A DNA stretch of 64,000 nt, taken from the NCBI RefSeq assembly GCF_003436425.1, contig NZ_QSPK01000005.1:1-64000 (forward strand). Reading direction: 5' to 3'. Below the pieces are notes generated by a model that saw only the letters and a program-made list of their open reading frames with translations, had not been told where the DNA came from and did not search any database. The DNA is from Eubacterium sp. TM05-53. Its GTDB lineage: Bacteria > Bacillota_I > Bacilli_A > Erysipelotrichales > Erysipelotrichaceae. Below are positions 49,763 to 59,075 of this stretch, one piece after another. Position numbers and translations under genes: made by a program. The first letter of the stretch is position 1. The number at the start of each line of letters is the position of its first letter.

Positions 49763-50557
49763 ATGGATAAACAGAAGATAGAGAATAAAGCTATATATTT
49801 TATGTGCTTATTGAGTATGATATGCATTCTTGTTTTGATTGCTTACTTCTTCTTTTTGCGTAATGTTGAAATTGATATTATGGCAAATGCGCAATATACG
49901 TATGTTGGAGAAAATGGAAATGCGAGTGTGACAGTAAGTGCTAAACAGGGAGATCTAAATCAAAGAACACAGGATTTTTTGAACTCTGTTCAATATGAAG
50001 TCAGTCCGAATACAGATTTATCAAATGGAGATACGATTCATGTAACGGCAACGTATGATGAGGCTTTAGCCAATCAATATCATTATCAGCCAAAAAGTGT
50101 TGAAACCGATGTGGTGGTTAAGGGGCTTGCCAATCGTTATAGTGCATTAGAGGACATTCCAAAAGCATTGGTTCAGGATGGGAAAGATGCAGCTATAGAT
50201 TATGTAAAAGATAATCAAGAATCTATATATACTATAGATGGTAAAGAAGATAAGGCGCCTGGACTTGATAAAATGAAGATTGTCTATTCGGCTTATTTAA
50301 AATCGAATCAAAAAAATAATAGTGATCGATTTGTATATATTGTACAAATGAATTATGCGTCTGAAATCTTATATTACATGGTATGTATTCCAAATATTAA
50401 TGATTCAGATTCGATAGATACGCATAATATCTATGGAGAAAAGGCGTATTTAACGCAAGATGAATTGGATGGAAAAGATTTTAGCGGATATGTGAATCGT
50501 ATATATTCATTAAAATATCAAATTGAACAAATAAATAAAGAAGTCAAATCAAATTGA
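49763..50557 (+). CDS. Membrane-anchored extracytoplasmic protein, unknown function
   Basis: I start at the ATG at 49763 (AGGAG upstream), giving 264 aa. One membrane helix at residues 10-32 (IYFMCLLSMICILVLIAYFFF) is followed by an extracytoplasmic part with two beta-rich repeats (NAQYTYVGENGNASVTVSAK; DTIHVTATYDEALANQY), which look like Ig/bacterial YkuD-leader-type domains, and a C-terminal domain with no match that I know. It directly follows recG. Confidence 0.65.
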   Translation: MDKQKIENKAIYFMCLLSMICILVLIAYFFFLRNVEIDIMANAQYTYVGENGNASVTVSAKQGDLNQRTQDFLNSVQYEVSPNTDLSNGDTIHVTATYDEALANQYHYQPKSVETDVVVKGLANRYSALEDIPKALVQDGKDAAIDYVKDNQESIYTIDGKEDKAPGLDKMKIVYSAYLKSNQKNNSDRFVYIVQMNYASEILYYMVCIPNINDSDSIDTHNIYGEKAYLTQDELDGKDFSGYVNRIYSLKYQIEQINKEVKSN

Positions 50558-50570
50558 CTTCTTTATTTTA
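50533..50570. terminator. Bidirectional terminator
   Basis: AAAGAAGTCAA / TTGACTTCTTT (50537-50564) flanked by A and T runs, between convergent genes. Confidence 0.8.
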
Positions 50571-50955
50571 GTTTATTCATTAATTCTTCAAAATCTGGTT
50601 TTTCAATTTCATGAAATTCAATGGTAACACTATCGTTATCTTTATAACGTGGAATCAAATGAACATGGAAATGGTTAACACTTTGTCCTGCAGCTTCATG
50701 TACATTACTTAAAATGTTGATGCCATCACAATGTAGAGTTTGTTCCAATTTGTTGGCAAGCTTACTAGCAACTTCAAATACATGGTTGCGTGTTTCATCT
50801 GGACAATCTAAAAAAGAATCACAGTGTTCTTTTGGGACAACAAGCGTATGTCCATAAGAAGTAGGGTTGATGTCTAGAAAAGCGATAACACTTTCGTCTT
50901 CATAGATTTTATTGCTTGGAATTTCACCATTAGCGATCATACAAAAAATACACAT
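50563..50955 (-). CDS. HIT-family nucleotide hydrolase/transferase
   Basis: The 130-aa protein has the N-terminal zinc-like CIFCMIANGEIPS, INPTSYGHTLVVPKEH and the histidine triad HFHVHLIPRY (HxHxH) near residue 102. It acts on nucleotide phosphoramidates or dinucleoside polyphosphates. Length is normal. A candidate small RNA or leader with terminator lies upstream on the same strand. Confidence 0.93.
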   Translation of the reverse strand: MCIFCMIANGEIPSNKIYEDESVIAFLDINPTSYGHTLVVPKEHCDSFLDCPDETRNHVFEVASKLANKLEQTLHCDGINILSNVHEAAGQSVNHFHVHLIPRYKDNDSVTIEFHEIEKPDFEELMNKLK

Positions 50956-51002
50956 AAGTATACGTCCTCCTTATTAAAAATAATACATCGTTTTAGATAA
51001 AA

Positions 51003-51108
51003 TGAAAAGCCAGACTAAGGGGGTGTCTGGCTTTTCAATAAGGGGATAGAAAATAGTATGAATACCATTTACTGATTTCATACCGGCAAGGTCTTCAAAC
51101 TCCTTGCT
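51003..51108 (-). ncRNA. Candidate C-rich small RNA or attenuated leader
   Basis: On the minus strand a promoter-like TTGACA (51138-51133), 18 nt, TATACA (51114-51109) precedes GCAAGG/CCTTGC (51107-51086 region), a second imperfect hairpin around GGTATGAA, single-stranded TATCCCCTTATT, and a 12-bp terminator stem (51036-51025 with 51015-51004). The terminator loop also carries CCCCCTTA. Two CCCCTTA motifs resemble the anti-Shine-Dalgarno seeds of RoxS/RsaE-type sRNAs. It ends about 50 nt before the HIT gene start. Confidence 0.5.
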
Positions 51109-51138
51109 TGTATAGAAGTATACCATAAGTTGTGTCAA

Positions 51139-51339
51139 ACAAAATGTGAAAAGTGTGGGAAAATATGTGATTTAACACAAAATTAGTATTTTCACCCCAC
51201 TTTTTTGTTTTTTTTGACTCATTTTACAAAATTGATAGTGCTTGCGAGTGTCAAAAATGGGAAAATTTGGATTTTTCATGAATTATAAATATTGAGAACT
51301 AGTTTTATGCTATAATGTAAACTAAGCGGAGGTTTTGAG
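51139..51339. promoter_or_regulatory. murF upstream region with extended -10 promoter
   Basis: TGCTATAAT (TATAAT at about 51312-51317) with a TG extended -10 lies upstream of the GCGGAGG RBS of murF. No good -35 is visible at 17 nt. The rest of this stretch (CCCCAC and T runs near 51195-51215) shows no gene. Confidence 0.5.
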
Positions 51340-52695
51340 ATGATTGTAAAAACCATTCAGGAAATAACAAATATGATGCATGCAACTGTGCATGGTGATA
51401 TTGATGATACAAGAAAAATACATGGTGTTGTAATTGATTCACGACAGGTGACAAAAGATGTTTTATATGTACCAATTATTGGTCAAAGGGTAGATGGACA
51501 TGTATTTGCCAAACAAACAATTGAAGATGGTGCTTTGATTAGTTTGTGGCAAAAGGATCATCTTCCATATCCGGATTTTCCAGTTATTTTAGTTGATGAC
51601 ACGCTTAAAGCTATGCAAGATCTTGCAAAAGCGTATTTAGATGAGTTACGTCCATTAGTAATTGGTGTAACGGGTTCTAACGGAAAAACGAGTTGTAAAG
51701 ATATGTTATATAGTATTTTCTCACAAGAGAAAAAAACACAAAAAACACAGGGAAATCGTAATAGTGAAATTGGTCTTCCATTAACTATTTTTGATTTTGA
51801 TGAAGATATTGAAGTTGCGATTTTAGAAATGGGTATGGAAAACAAAGGCGAAATTACGCAGTTGACTTCAATTGCACAGCCAGATATTTCTGTGATTACT
51901 TCTGTAGGTTCAGCTCACATGGAAAATTTGGGCGGTAGACTTCAGATTGCGCAGGCAAAATGTGAAATTTTAGAGGGATTAAAAGAAAATGGCTTATTCC
52001 TTTATAATCATGAAAGTGAAGAAATAAAGCAGGTTCTTCCTACTTTGAATACAGAAAATAAGAAAATCGTATCTTTTGGTCAAGGTGGAGATGTTTCTAT
52101 CACAAGTGATATTAAATATGATAAAGAAGGAATTGTTTTTAACTGCAATATTCTAGATGCACCTGTTCATTTACGTGCATTTGGTGATTTTCAGGCTATG
52201 AACGCATTGCCGTGTATTTTTATCGCAAAGGCTTGTCAATTAAAAGAGGAATCTATTTTAAAAGGATTGGCTGATTTAGAAATGACAAAGATGCGTACAC
52301 AGCTAATTCCAGTTTCAAATGCGTATATTTTAGATGATACGTATAAATCAAATCCAGAAAGTGCAAAGGCAGCTATCGATACATTGATGGAATTGCCTGC
52401 GCAAAAACATATCGCCATTTTATCGGATATGTTAGATCTTGGAAGTGAAGAAAAACAATTGCACTTTGATGTGGGCGAATACGCTAAACAAAAAGGTGTA
52501 GACGAACTATATTGTACGGGACCTCTTTCTAGAGAAACAAGTGATGGTTTTAATGGAAAGTGGTATGAAACAAAAGATGAGATATATGAAGCTGTTAAAC
52601 CTTTGTTAGATCAAGATTGTATTGTTTTGATCAAGGGTTCAAGAGCTATGAAAATGGATACGTTAGTAGATGCATTTAGGGGGAAAAAACAATGA
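51340..52695 (+). CDS. murF: UDP-MurNAc-tripeptide:D-Ala-D-X ligase
   Basis: The 451-aa ligase has the Mur ATP loop GVTGSNGKTS (about residues 109-118), an N-terminal MurF domain (IHGVVIDSRQV), central SVGSAHMENLGG and C-terminal DDTYKSNPESAKAAID. It joins the D-Ala-D-X dipeptide to the UDP-MurNAc-tripeptide in the cytoplasm. It overlaps the ddl start by 4 nt, so dipeptide synthesis and use are in one operon. Confidence 0.95.
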   Translation: MIVKTIQEITNMMHATVHGDIDDTRKIHGVVIDSRQVTKDVLYVPIIGQRVDGHVFAKQTIEDGALISLWQKDHLPYPDFPVILVDDTLKAMQDLAKAYLDELRPLVIGVTGSNGKTSCKDMLYSIFSQEKKTQKTQGNRNSEIGLPLTIFDFDEDIEVAILEMGMENKGEITQLTSIAQPDISVITSVGSAHMENLGGRLQIAQAKCEILEGLKENGLFLYNHESEEIKQVLPTLNTENKKIVSFGQGGDVSITSDIKYDKEGIVFNCNILDAPVHLRAFGDFQAMNALPCIFIAKACQLKEESILKGLADLEMTKMRTQLIPVSNAYILDDTYKSNPESAKAAIDTLMELPAQKHIAILSDMLDLGSEEKQLHFDVGEYAKQKGVDELYCTGPLSRETSDGFNGKWYETKDEIYEAVKPLLDQDCIVLIKGSRAMKMDTLVDAFRGKKQ

Positions 52696-53747
52696 GTAAA
52701 TTACGTTTAGGTGTCATATTTGGAGGACAAAGTAGTGAATACTCTGTTTCATTGCATTCTGTCGCTTCTTTTTTACGTCAGATTCATGCTGATAACTATG
52801 ATATGACTTTAATTGGAATTAATAAAAATGGACATTTCTATTTATATAATGGAGATGTGGATTCGATTGAACATGATACATGGCAAAGTGAAGAAACTTG
52901 TGTATCTTGTGCATGGGTAAATGGTGGAATCATGCCTTTGGATGGTTCAAACAAAGTGATTGAATTGGATTGTGTGTTCCCAGTACTACATGGAAAAAAT
53001 GGAGAAGATGGATTGATTCAAGGATTGCTTGAATTGATGAATATTCATTATGTAGGCTGTGATGTAATGTCAAGTGCTATGTCAATGGACAAAGAAATCA
53101 TGCATATTCTTTGTAAGGAAGCAAATATTCCGTGTGCAGATTATATTTGTTTATACGCAAATCGAGAAAATCCTACATTTGAACAGATTCAAGAAGAGAT
53201 TCCATTACCATGGATTGTTAAGCCATGCAATGCAGGAAGTAGCTATGGGGTTCATTTTGTGAATGATAAAGAAGAATTTGAAAGTGCATGTAAAGATGCT
53301 TTCTTCTATGATGGTCGCGGTAAGATCTTAGTTGAAAAAGTAATTAAGGGCTTTGAGATTGGTTGTGCTGTTATGGGAAATGAAGAAATCTTTACAGGAT
53401 CAGTGGATGAAATTGAAATTAATGGTGGATTCTTTGATTTTGAAGGTAAGTATGAAATGAAGGGAGCAGCTATTTATTGTCCGGCTCGTATTGATGAAAA
53501 AACATTTAAAGAAGCACAAGAATTAGCTCGTAGAACCTATATTGCGATGAACTGCTGTGGTATGGCACGAGTAGATATGTTTGTGACAGAAGATAAAGAA
53601 GTGATTTTAAATGAATTGAATACAATTCCAGGATTAACGGCTACTTCTCGTTATCCTTCTATGATGAAAGAAGCTGGAATTGAATTTGCGGATTTAATTG
53701 ATAAGCTAATTGAATTAGCTATGCAAAGGACTATTGGAGCATGTTAG
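52692..53747 (+). CDS. ddl: D-alanine:D-X ligase, closest to the VanG/VanC (D-Ser) type by eye
   Basis: The 351-aa ATP-grasp ligase has FPVLHGKNGEDG, SAMSMDK, IVKPCNAGSSYGV and the C-terminal ARVDMFVTEDKEVILNELNTIPG with metal ligands. The omega-loop region reads FFDFEGKYEMKGAAIYCPARID, which by recollection resembles VanG/VanE D-Ala:D-Ser ligases (FDF-x-EKYxLK-A-I-x-x-PARI) rather than the Tyr-containing YDYEAKY loop of standard Ddl. It stands between murF and a racemase plus acyltransferase. Chain specificity (D-Ala or D-Ser) is not proven. Confidence 0.85.
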   Translation: MSKLRLGVIFGGQSSEYSVSLHSVASFLRQIHADNYDMTLIGINKNGHFYLYNGDVDSIEHDTWQSEETCVSCAWVNGGIMPLDGSNKVIELDCVFPVLHGKNGEDGLIQGLLELMNIHYVGCDVMSSAMSMDKEIMHILCKEANIPCADYICLYANRENPTFEQIQEEIPLPWIVKPCNAGSSYGVHFVNDKEEFESACKDAFFYDGRGKILVEKVIKGFEIGCAVMGNEEIFTGSVDEIEINGGFFDFEGKYEMKGAAIYCPARIDEKTFKEAQELARRTYIAMNCCGMARVDMFVTEDKEVILNELNTIPGLTATSRYPSMMKEAGIEFADLIDKLIELAMQRTIGAC

Positions 53748-54892
53748 AGGCTTATAGTCGGGCTTGGACAGAAATCGACTATGATGCGATTGCGCATAAT
53801 GTAGAAGAAGTTAGAAAGCTCGTAAAGAAAACAAAAATTATGGGTATCGTCAAAGCCAATGCGTATGGTTTGGGTGATGTCGCATGTGCTAAGGCTTTAC
53901 AAAAATGTGGAGTGGATTATTTTGGCGTTTCGAGTGTGGATGAGGCTTTGAACTTAAGAAATGCAGGAATTCAAGATAATATCCTAATATTAGGATATAC
54001 ACCTAGTATGCATTTTCACTATCTTCATGAACAAAATATTGTTCAATCTTTGATTTCTATTGAATATGCAAGAGAATTAAATGCGTATGCCAAGGAAAAC
54101 AATGTAAAGATTCGTTGTCATTGTAAAGTAGATACAGGTATGTGCAGAACGGGAATTGTTTATCAAGAACAAGATAAACATATAGAAGATATTTATGAAG
54201 AGTATCGTATGGAAAATCTATGTGTAGAAGGCATCTTCTCGCATTTTCCTGTGAGTGATTGTTTGGATGAGAATTGTAGATCATTTACGACCAAACAAAT
54301 TCAATTGTTTGATGAAGTTATTGATTTATTGAAATCTCAAGGTATTAATCCAGGTATTCGTCATCTTCAAAATAGTTATGGAATTTTAAACTATCCAGAG
54401 TTGGAATATGAATATTGTAGACCGGGTCTACTTTATATGGGTGTGACGAGTGATGATCAAATTCCAATCCAAACAAATCCAGACTTTATTCCAATTATGT
54501 CTATGTATGCCAATGTTAGTTTGGTGAAATGGATATATCCTGGACAAAGTGTAAGTTATGGTCGTCATTTTGTGGCTGAAAAACCAACAAAAGTTGCGAC
54601 AATGAGTATTGGATATGCGGATGGTTTACCACGCCTTTTATCAAACCAGGGATTTGAAGTGTTAGTACATGGCCAAAGATGTAAAGTGATTGGAAACTTA
54701 TGTATGGATCAATGTATGATTGATGTTACAGAAGTAGATGATGTAAAAGAGGGCGATGTAGTGTGTATCGTAGGTCATCAAGGAAATGAAGTCGTCACTG
54801 TTGATCAAATTAGTCGTACGGCTAAAACCATCAACAATGAGACACTAACTTCGATTTCTTCGCGTGTACCTAGATTAAAGGTGCGCTCATGA
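53741..54892 (+). CDS. alr: Alanine (or serine/alanine) racemase
   Basis: The 383-aa PLP enzyme has the Lys-PLP motif IVKANAYGLGD (about residues 36-46), CKVDTGMCRTGI, and AdoMet-free barrel segments; the second-domain SIGYADGLPR and GNLCMDQCMID are typical of Alr. The near-terminal TSISSRVPR aligns with ISYRVPR of alanine racemases, where the Tyr (Tyr354 in the Geobacillus enzyme) is replaced by Ser. VanT serine racemases also lack that Tyr. It overlaps ddl by 7 nt and the acyltransferase gene by 4 nt. Confidence 0.9.
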   Translation: MLEAYSRAWTEIDYDAIAHNVEEVRKLVKKTKIMGIVKANAYGLGDVACAKALQKCGVDYFGVSSVDEALNLRNAGIQDNILILGYTPSMHFHYLHEQNIVQSLISIEYARELNAYAKENNVKIRCHCKVDTGMCRTGIVYQEQDKHIEDIYEEYRMENLCVEGIFSHFPVSDCLDENCRSFTTKQIQLFDEVIDLLKSQGINPGIRHLQNSYGILNYPELEYEYCRPGLLYMGVTSDDQIPIQTNPDFIPIMSMYANVSLVKWIYPGQSVSYGRHFVAEKPTKVATMSIGYADGLPRLLSNQGFEVLVHGQRCKVIGNLCMDQCMIDVTEVDDVKEGDVVCIVGHQGNEVVTVDQISRTAKTINNETLTSISSRVPRLKVRS

Positions 54893-55902
54893 AAAGACAG
54901 TATGCATCGATAGATATTGCGCGTTATGTTTCGGCTTTATTAGTTGTATGTATTCATACATTTCCATTTTTAGAGATTTCTGAAACATTTAATACATACT
55001 TTATTCATACTGTATGTCGTTTGGCGGTTCCATTCTTTTTTACGACAAGTGGATTCTTCTTTTTTAGAAACTATGATTCAGAAAATGAAGATTTAAATGA
55101 GACTCGTTTAAAGAAGGCATTGATTCGTTTATTTCGAATTTATTTGATTTGGACAATTATTTATTTGCCATATACGATTTTTGATTATACGCACACGGGT
55201 TTCCATATTAAGTATTTATTTACATATGTAAGAGATTTTTTCTTGAATGGAAGTTATTATCACTTGTGGTTTTTACCAGCCTTAATGTTAGCGGACGTAA
55301 TTGTGTATTGTTTGTATAAGAAAAAAGGCTTGAATTTCACATTGTTGATTACGCTTATATTATATTTTGTAGGTTACTTGATTAATGTATATACACCAAT
55401 TTGGGAAAGTATTCCAGGTGTATCCTTCTTCTTTGGTTTCTTTACAAAAACATTGTCAACCGCAAGAAATGGAATTTTCTTTGGTCCTATGTTCATTGCG
55501 ATTGGGTTATTACTTTCAAGAACGCGTCGCTTGCCTAAAAAGGTTAGCTTGATTGGTTTCTTGATAAGTTTTGTATTATTCTTTGCGGAAGTATCTTTAT
55601 ATCGTCATTTCGGTATTTTAAGAGATTTAACAAGTATGTATATTTGTTTGATTCCCGCTATTTATTTCTTAGTGAATTATTTATTAAAAATCAATATTCC
55701 ATACCGTAAAATGTTTACGATTTTACGTCATGATTCATTGATGATTTATACTTCACATATTTTGTTTGCCAAAATCTTTTTGGCATTGATGCCACATGCA
55801 CATTTAGTTGTTTATTTCTTAACTTTGGCATGTGCACAATGTTTGGCAGGTTTTGTGACGCGTTATCAGGATCAATATCCGATCTTAAAAAAATTACTGT
55901 AA
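54889..55902 (+). CDS. Acyltransferase 3-family membrane protein (VanT N-domain-like)
   Basis: The 337-aa protein has about ten membrane helices with the acyltransferase-3 start RQYASIDIARYVSALLVVCIHTFPF, FFFTTSGFFFFRNY and HLWFLPALMLADV. In VanT this kind of domain is fused N-terminal to a serine racemase and is thought to import L-Ser. Here it follows the racemase gene with a 4-nt overlap. It could be the split equivalent, or a wall O-acetyltransferase. Both are inference. Confidence 0.8.
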   Translation: MKRQYASIDIARYVSALLVVCIHTFPFLEISETFNTYFIHTVCRLAVPFFFTTSGFFFFRNYDSENEDLNETRLKKALIRLFRIYLIWTIIYLPYTIFDYTHTGFHIKYLFTYVRDFFLNGSYYHLWFLPALMLADVIVYCLYKKKGLNFTLLITLILYFVGYLINVYTPIWESIPGVSFFFGFFTKTLSTARNGIFFGPMFIAIGLLLSRTRRLPKKVSLIGFLISFVLFFAEVSLYRHFGILRDLTSMYICLIPAIYFLVNYLLKINIPYRKMFTILRHDSLMIYTSHILFAKIFLALMPHAHLVVYFLTLACAQCLAGFVTRYQDQYPILKKLL

Positions 55903-55906
55903 GCTT

Positions 55907-57478
55907 ATGATTCGATTATTTCAGGTGAAATGTGCCAATGAAAATGAAATTGAGGCACAAATCTTAAAAAAACTGCGAATCCGTAAAGAAGACCTTTTGC
56001 AGTGGCACGTACATAGAAAAAGTGTGGACGCACGTCACCAGAAGGTCTTATTTTCGTATGTCGTAGATTGTAAAGTTAAAAATGAAAAGAAGCTTTTAAA
56101 GCTAAAAGACGTTTCTCTAACACCCGATGAAATGTATCATCCAGTAATGAGTGGAAAACATGCATTATTGGCTAGACCCGTTGTCGTTGGGTTTGGTCCT
56201 GCAGGTATGTTTGCAGCTCTGATTCTTGCACAATCTGGCTATAAACCGATTGTTTTAGAAAGAGGATCAAAAGTAGATGTTCGTAAACAAAAAGTAGAAA
56301 CTTTTTGGGAAAGTGGACAATTGGATGAAGAATGCAATGTTCAATTTGGCGAAGGTGGCGCGGGTGCCTTTAGTGATGGAAAGTTAACGACAAGATCGAA
56401 AGATTCATTATGTCGTAAAGTTTTAGAGGAACTTGTTTCTTTTGGGGCAAAGCCGGATATTTTAATTGATCAGCATCCTCATATTGGTACAGATGCCTTC
56501 TTGGCGATTATTCGAAATTGTCGTGAAGAAATTGAACGTTTGGGAGGAACTTTCTATTTTGATACAAAGTTAGAAGATATTAAAGTGGAAAATGGTACTT
56601 TGAAACAAATCTATTTCAATCAACAATGGATAGATTGTAATGCTTTAATTCTTGCGACTGGACATAGTGCAAGTGATACCATTTTAATGCTTCATCAACA
56701 TGGTATTCATGTCGAAAATAAACCGTTTGCGGTTGGCGTTCGTATTGAACATAAACAAAAATATATCAATGAGGCTATGCTTCATGAATATAGTCAAGAT
56801 GAAAGATTGATTCCAGCACGTTATCAATTGACGTATACGGCATCCAATTCAAAAGGTGTATATACATTCTGTATGTGTCCAGGTGGCTACGTTATTCCTA
56901 GTTCATGCCAAAAAGATCAATTGGTTGTGAACGGAATGTCTTATGCGAGTCGTAGTGGAGAAAATGCCAATAGTGCATTGCTTGTGCAAATCAATGATTC
57001 GGATTATGGTAATGAATTGTTTGCCGGGTTAAAATATCAGGAAGATTTGGAAAAGAAAGCTTTCTTGATGGGACAAGATTATAAGGCTTGCGTACAACTT
57101 GCGAAGGATTATTTAGAAAATAAAATATCAAATCAATTTGAATCGGTATTACCAACCTATTCGATTGGTACAACGTTTTGTGATTTGAACGATTTATTCT
57201 CTAAAGAAGTTAACCTAGCCTTGCATGAGGCGTTAGAGCATTTTGAAAAGAAAGTGCCTGGCTTTGTTTCTAGTGGAGCCATATTAAGTGCTGTAGAATC
57301 AAGAAGCAGTAGCAGCGTGCGTTTAGTTCGTGATAAAGAATCTTATGTTTCGAATATTCAAGGTATCTATCCAAGCGGTGAAGGTAGTGGTTATGCAGGT
57401 GGCATTATGACAAGTGCTATTGATGGTATTCGTAGTGCCGAGCATTTGATTGAATACTTTGCCAAAGGGGAGTTTTAA
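55907..57478 (+). CDS. FAD-dependent dehydrogenase (COG2509-like)
   Basis: The 523-aa protein has an N-terminal alpha/beta domain (about residues 1-80), then the dinucleotide fold VVGFGPAGMFAALILAQSG with ERG at the strand end, FGEGGAGAFSDGKLTTR and a C-terminal GIYPSGEGSGYAGGI that closes the FAD site. COG2509 enzymes are of unknown substrate. It starts 4 nt after the acyltransferase gene and abuts yqeG. Confidence 0.88.
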   Translation: MIRLFQVKCANENEIEAQILKKLRIRKEDLLQWHVHRKSVDARHQKVLFSYVVDCKVKNEKKLLKLKDVSLTPDEMYHPVMSGKHALLARPVVVGFGPAGMFAALILAQSGYKPIVLERGSKVDVRKQKVETFWESGQLDEECNVQFGEGGAGAFSDGKLTTRSKDSLCRKVLEELVSFGAKPDILIDQHPHIGTDAFLAIIRNCREEIERLGGTFYFDTKLEDIKVENGTLKQIYFNQQWIDCNALILATGHSASDTILMLHQHGIHVENKPFAVGVRIEHKQKYINEAMLHEYSQDERLIPARYQLTYTASNSKGVYTFCMCPGGYVIPSSCQKDQLVVNGMSYASRSGENANSALLVQINDSDYGNELFAGLKYQEDLEKKAFLMGQDYKACVQLAKDYLENKISNQFESVLPTYSIGTTFCDLNDLFSKEVNLALHEALEHFEKKVPGFVSSGAILSAVESRSSSSVRLVRDKESYVSNIQGIYPSGEGSGYAGGIMTSAIDGIRSAEHLIEYFAKGEF

Positions 57479-58003
57479 ATGAATATATTTGCTCCGAATT
57501 ATTATGTTCAAAGTTTTAAAACTTTGAACATTCAAAAACTTCATGAAATGGGAATTCAATTACTTCTTTGCGATATTGACAATACGCTTGTGGCGTATGA
57601 TGAAGAATGTCCGAATCAGGATGTGATTGATTTTATAAATAAATTAAAAATGAATGGAATTGAGGTTGCACTATGTTCAAATTCACCAAGTTCTAGAGGT
57701 AAGAATTTTGGTGAGCATCTTCCAGTTTCAAATACATATCCATTTTCGTGTAAACCATTTCCGTTTTGTTTTAAAAAGGCAATGAGAGACCATGGCCTAA
57801 AGGCAAATCAGATTGCGATATTAGGTGATCAAATGTATACGGATATATTGGGTGGAAATATTTGGGGGCTTTATACAATTTTAACGGCTCCTATTGCGAT
57901 AAAGGATCGAAATATCACAAAAGTATTTCGTTTCTTTGAAGAATTAATATATGGTTATTTAGAAAAGAAAAAATTATTGAAGCGAGGTGACTTTGATGAC
58001 TAA
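57479..58003 (+). CDS. yqeG: YqeG-family HAD IIIA phosphatase
   Basis: The 174-aa protein has the HAD motifs LLLCDIDNTLVAYD (Asp nucleophile in DIDNT), ALCSNSPSSRG and ILGDQMYTDILGGN. It heads the conserved yqeG-yqeH-yhbY-nadD-yqeK-rsfS-yqeM cluster of Bacillota. Codons 9-18 contain a perfect 26-bp palindrome (57505-57530). It overlaps the yqeH start. Confidence 0.93.
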   Translation: MNIFAPNYYVQSFKTLNIQKLHEMGIQLLLCDIDNTLVAYDEECPNQDVIDFINKLKMNGIEVALCSNSPSSRGKNFGEHLPVSNTYPFSCKPFPFCFKKAMRDHGLKANQIAILGDQMYTDILGGNIWGLYTILTAPIAIKDRNITKVFRFFEELIYGYLEKKKLLKRGDFDD

Positions 58004-59075
58004 ATATTGTAAGGGTTGTGGTGTTTTACTACAAAACGAAGATGAAAATGCATTAGGCTATGTTCCTACTTTAGATGCTTCTTATTGTCAAAGATGTTAT
58101 CGCATTCGTCATTATGGCGATGTGACAATCAATATGCAGCAGGGAATTGAATCCAACGCAACATTAGAAAAAATCAATAAGATTGATGGTGTGGTTTTCT
58201 GGGTTGTGGATTTATTTGCGTTTGAGGCTAACTTAATTTCGCGTTTGAATCAAAAACTTCCAGGTAAAGATATTGTGATGGTATTAACGAAGCGTGATGT
58301 CTTGCCAACAACTTTAACAGATGAAAAAATCATTAACTTTGTAAAGCATCGTCTTCACGAAGAAAATATTGTTGTAAAGGATATTGTGATTTGTGGCTAT
58401 CTATTAAAGGAAAATGATAAATCTAGAGAATACTCATCACGTATTGTGAATGCAATTTTGAAATATCGTAAGAATCGAAATGTGATTTTTATGGGTGTTG
58501 CCAATGCAGGAAAATCCACTGTATTGAATCATTTATTGGCATCGAAAGATTTAACGACTTCTCAAAATCCTGGAACTACATTAGATTTAGTTCCAATTCC
58601 TTTTGAGGATTATACAATTTATGATACGCCCGGTATTGAGAATACGCATTCTTTATTAACGCATTTACAGCCTAAAGATTTAAAGACGGTCATTCCAACA
58701 AAACCAATTCGACCATTTGTTTCGCAAATTTTTGAGGATCAGTCTTTTGCGACGGCAGGACTTGCTAGACTTGATGTGGTAGTGAGTGGTAAGGCAACAG
58801 TAGTTGGATATTTCTCTCGTTCTTTATCGATTCATAGAGGAAAATTAAGCAATGCGGATGCGTTGTGGCAAAAACATTTAAATGGTATGTTAGTGCCATG
58901 TGTAGATACATCCTTATTAACGATGCATACGTTCCATGCTCCTAAACTTGAGGGAGAAAAAATGGATGTTTGTATTCATGGTATTGGATGGTTCTGTATT
59001 AGTGGACAAGTAAAAGATGTATATGTAAAAGTACATAAAGGTATTCAGGTAACATTTAGAAAGGCGATGATTTAA
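57996..59075 (+). CDS. yqeH: Ribosome biogenesis GTPase YqeH
   Basis: I start at the ATG at 57996 (GAGG 8 nt upstream); GTG at 57987 is an in-frame alternative. The 359-aa circularly permuted GTPase has an N-terminal zinc finger (CKGCG ... CQRCYRIRHY), LTKRDVLP (G4), GVANAGKST (G1) and DTPGIEN (G3). It is needed for 30S assembly. It overlaps yqeG and touches yhbY. Confidence 0.94.
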   Translation: MTKYCKGCGVLLQNEDENALGYVPTLDASYCQRCYRIRHYGDVTINMQQGIESNATLEKINKIDGVVFWVVDLFAFEANLISRLNQKLPGKDIVMVLTKRDVLPTTLTDEKIINFVKHRLHEENIVVKDIVICGYLLKENDKSREYSSRIVNAILKYRKNRNVIFMGVANAGKSTVLNHLLASKDLTTSQNPGTTLDLVPIPFEDYTIYDTPGIENTHSLLTHLQPKDLKTVIPTKPIRPFVSQIFEDQSFATAGLARLDVVVSGKATVVGYFSRSLSIHRGKLSNADALWQKHLNGMLVPCVDTSLLTMHTFHAPKLEGEKMDVCIHGIGWFCISGQVKDVYVKVHKGIQVTFRKAMI

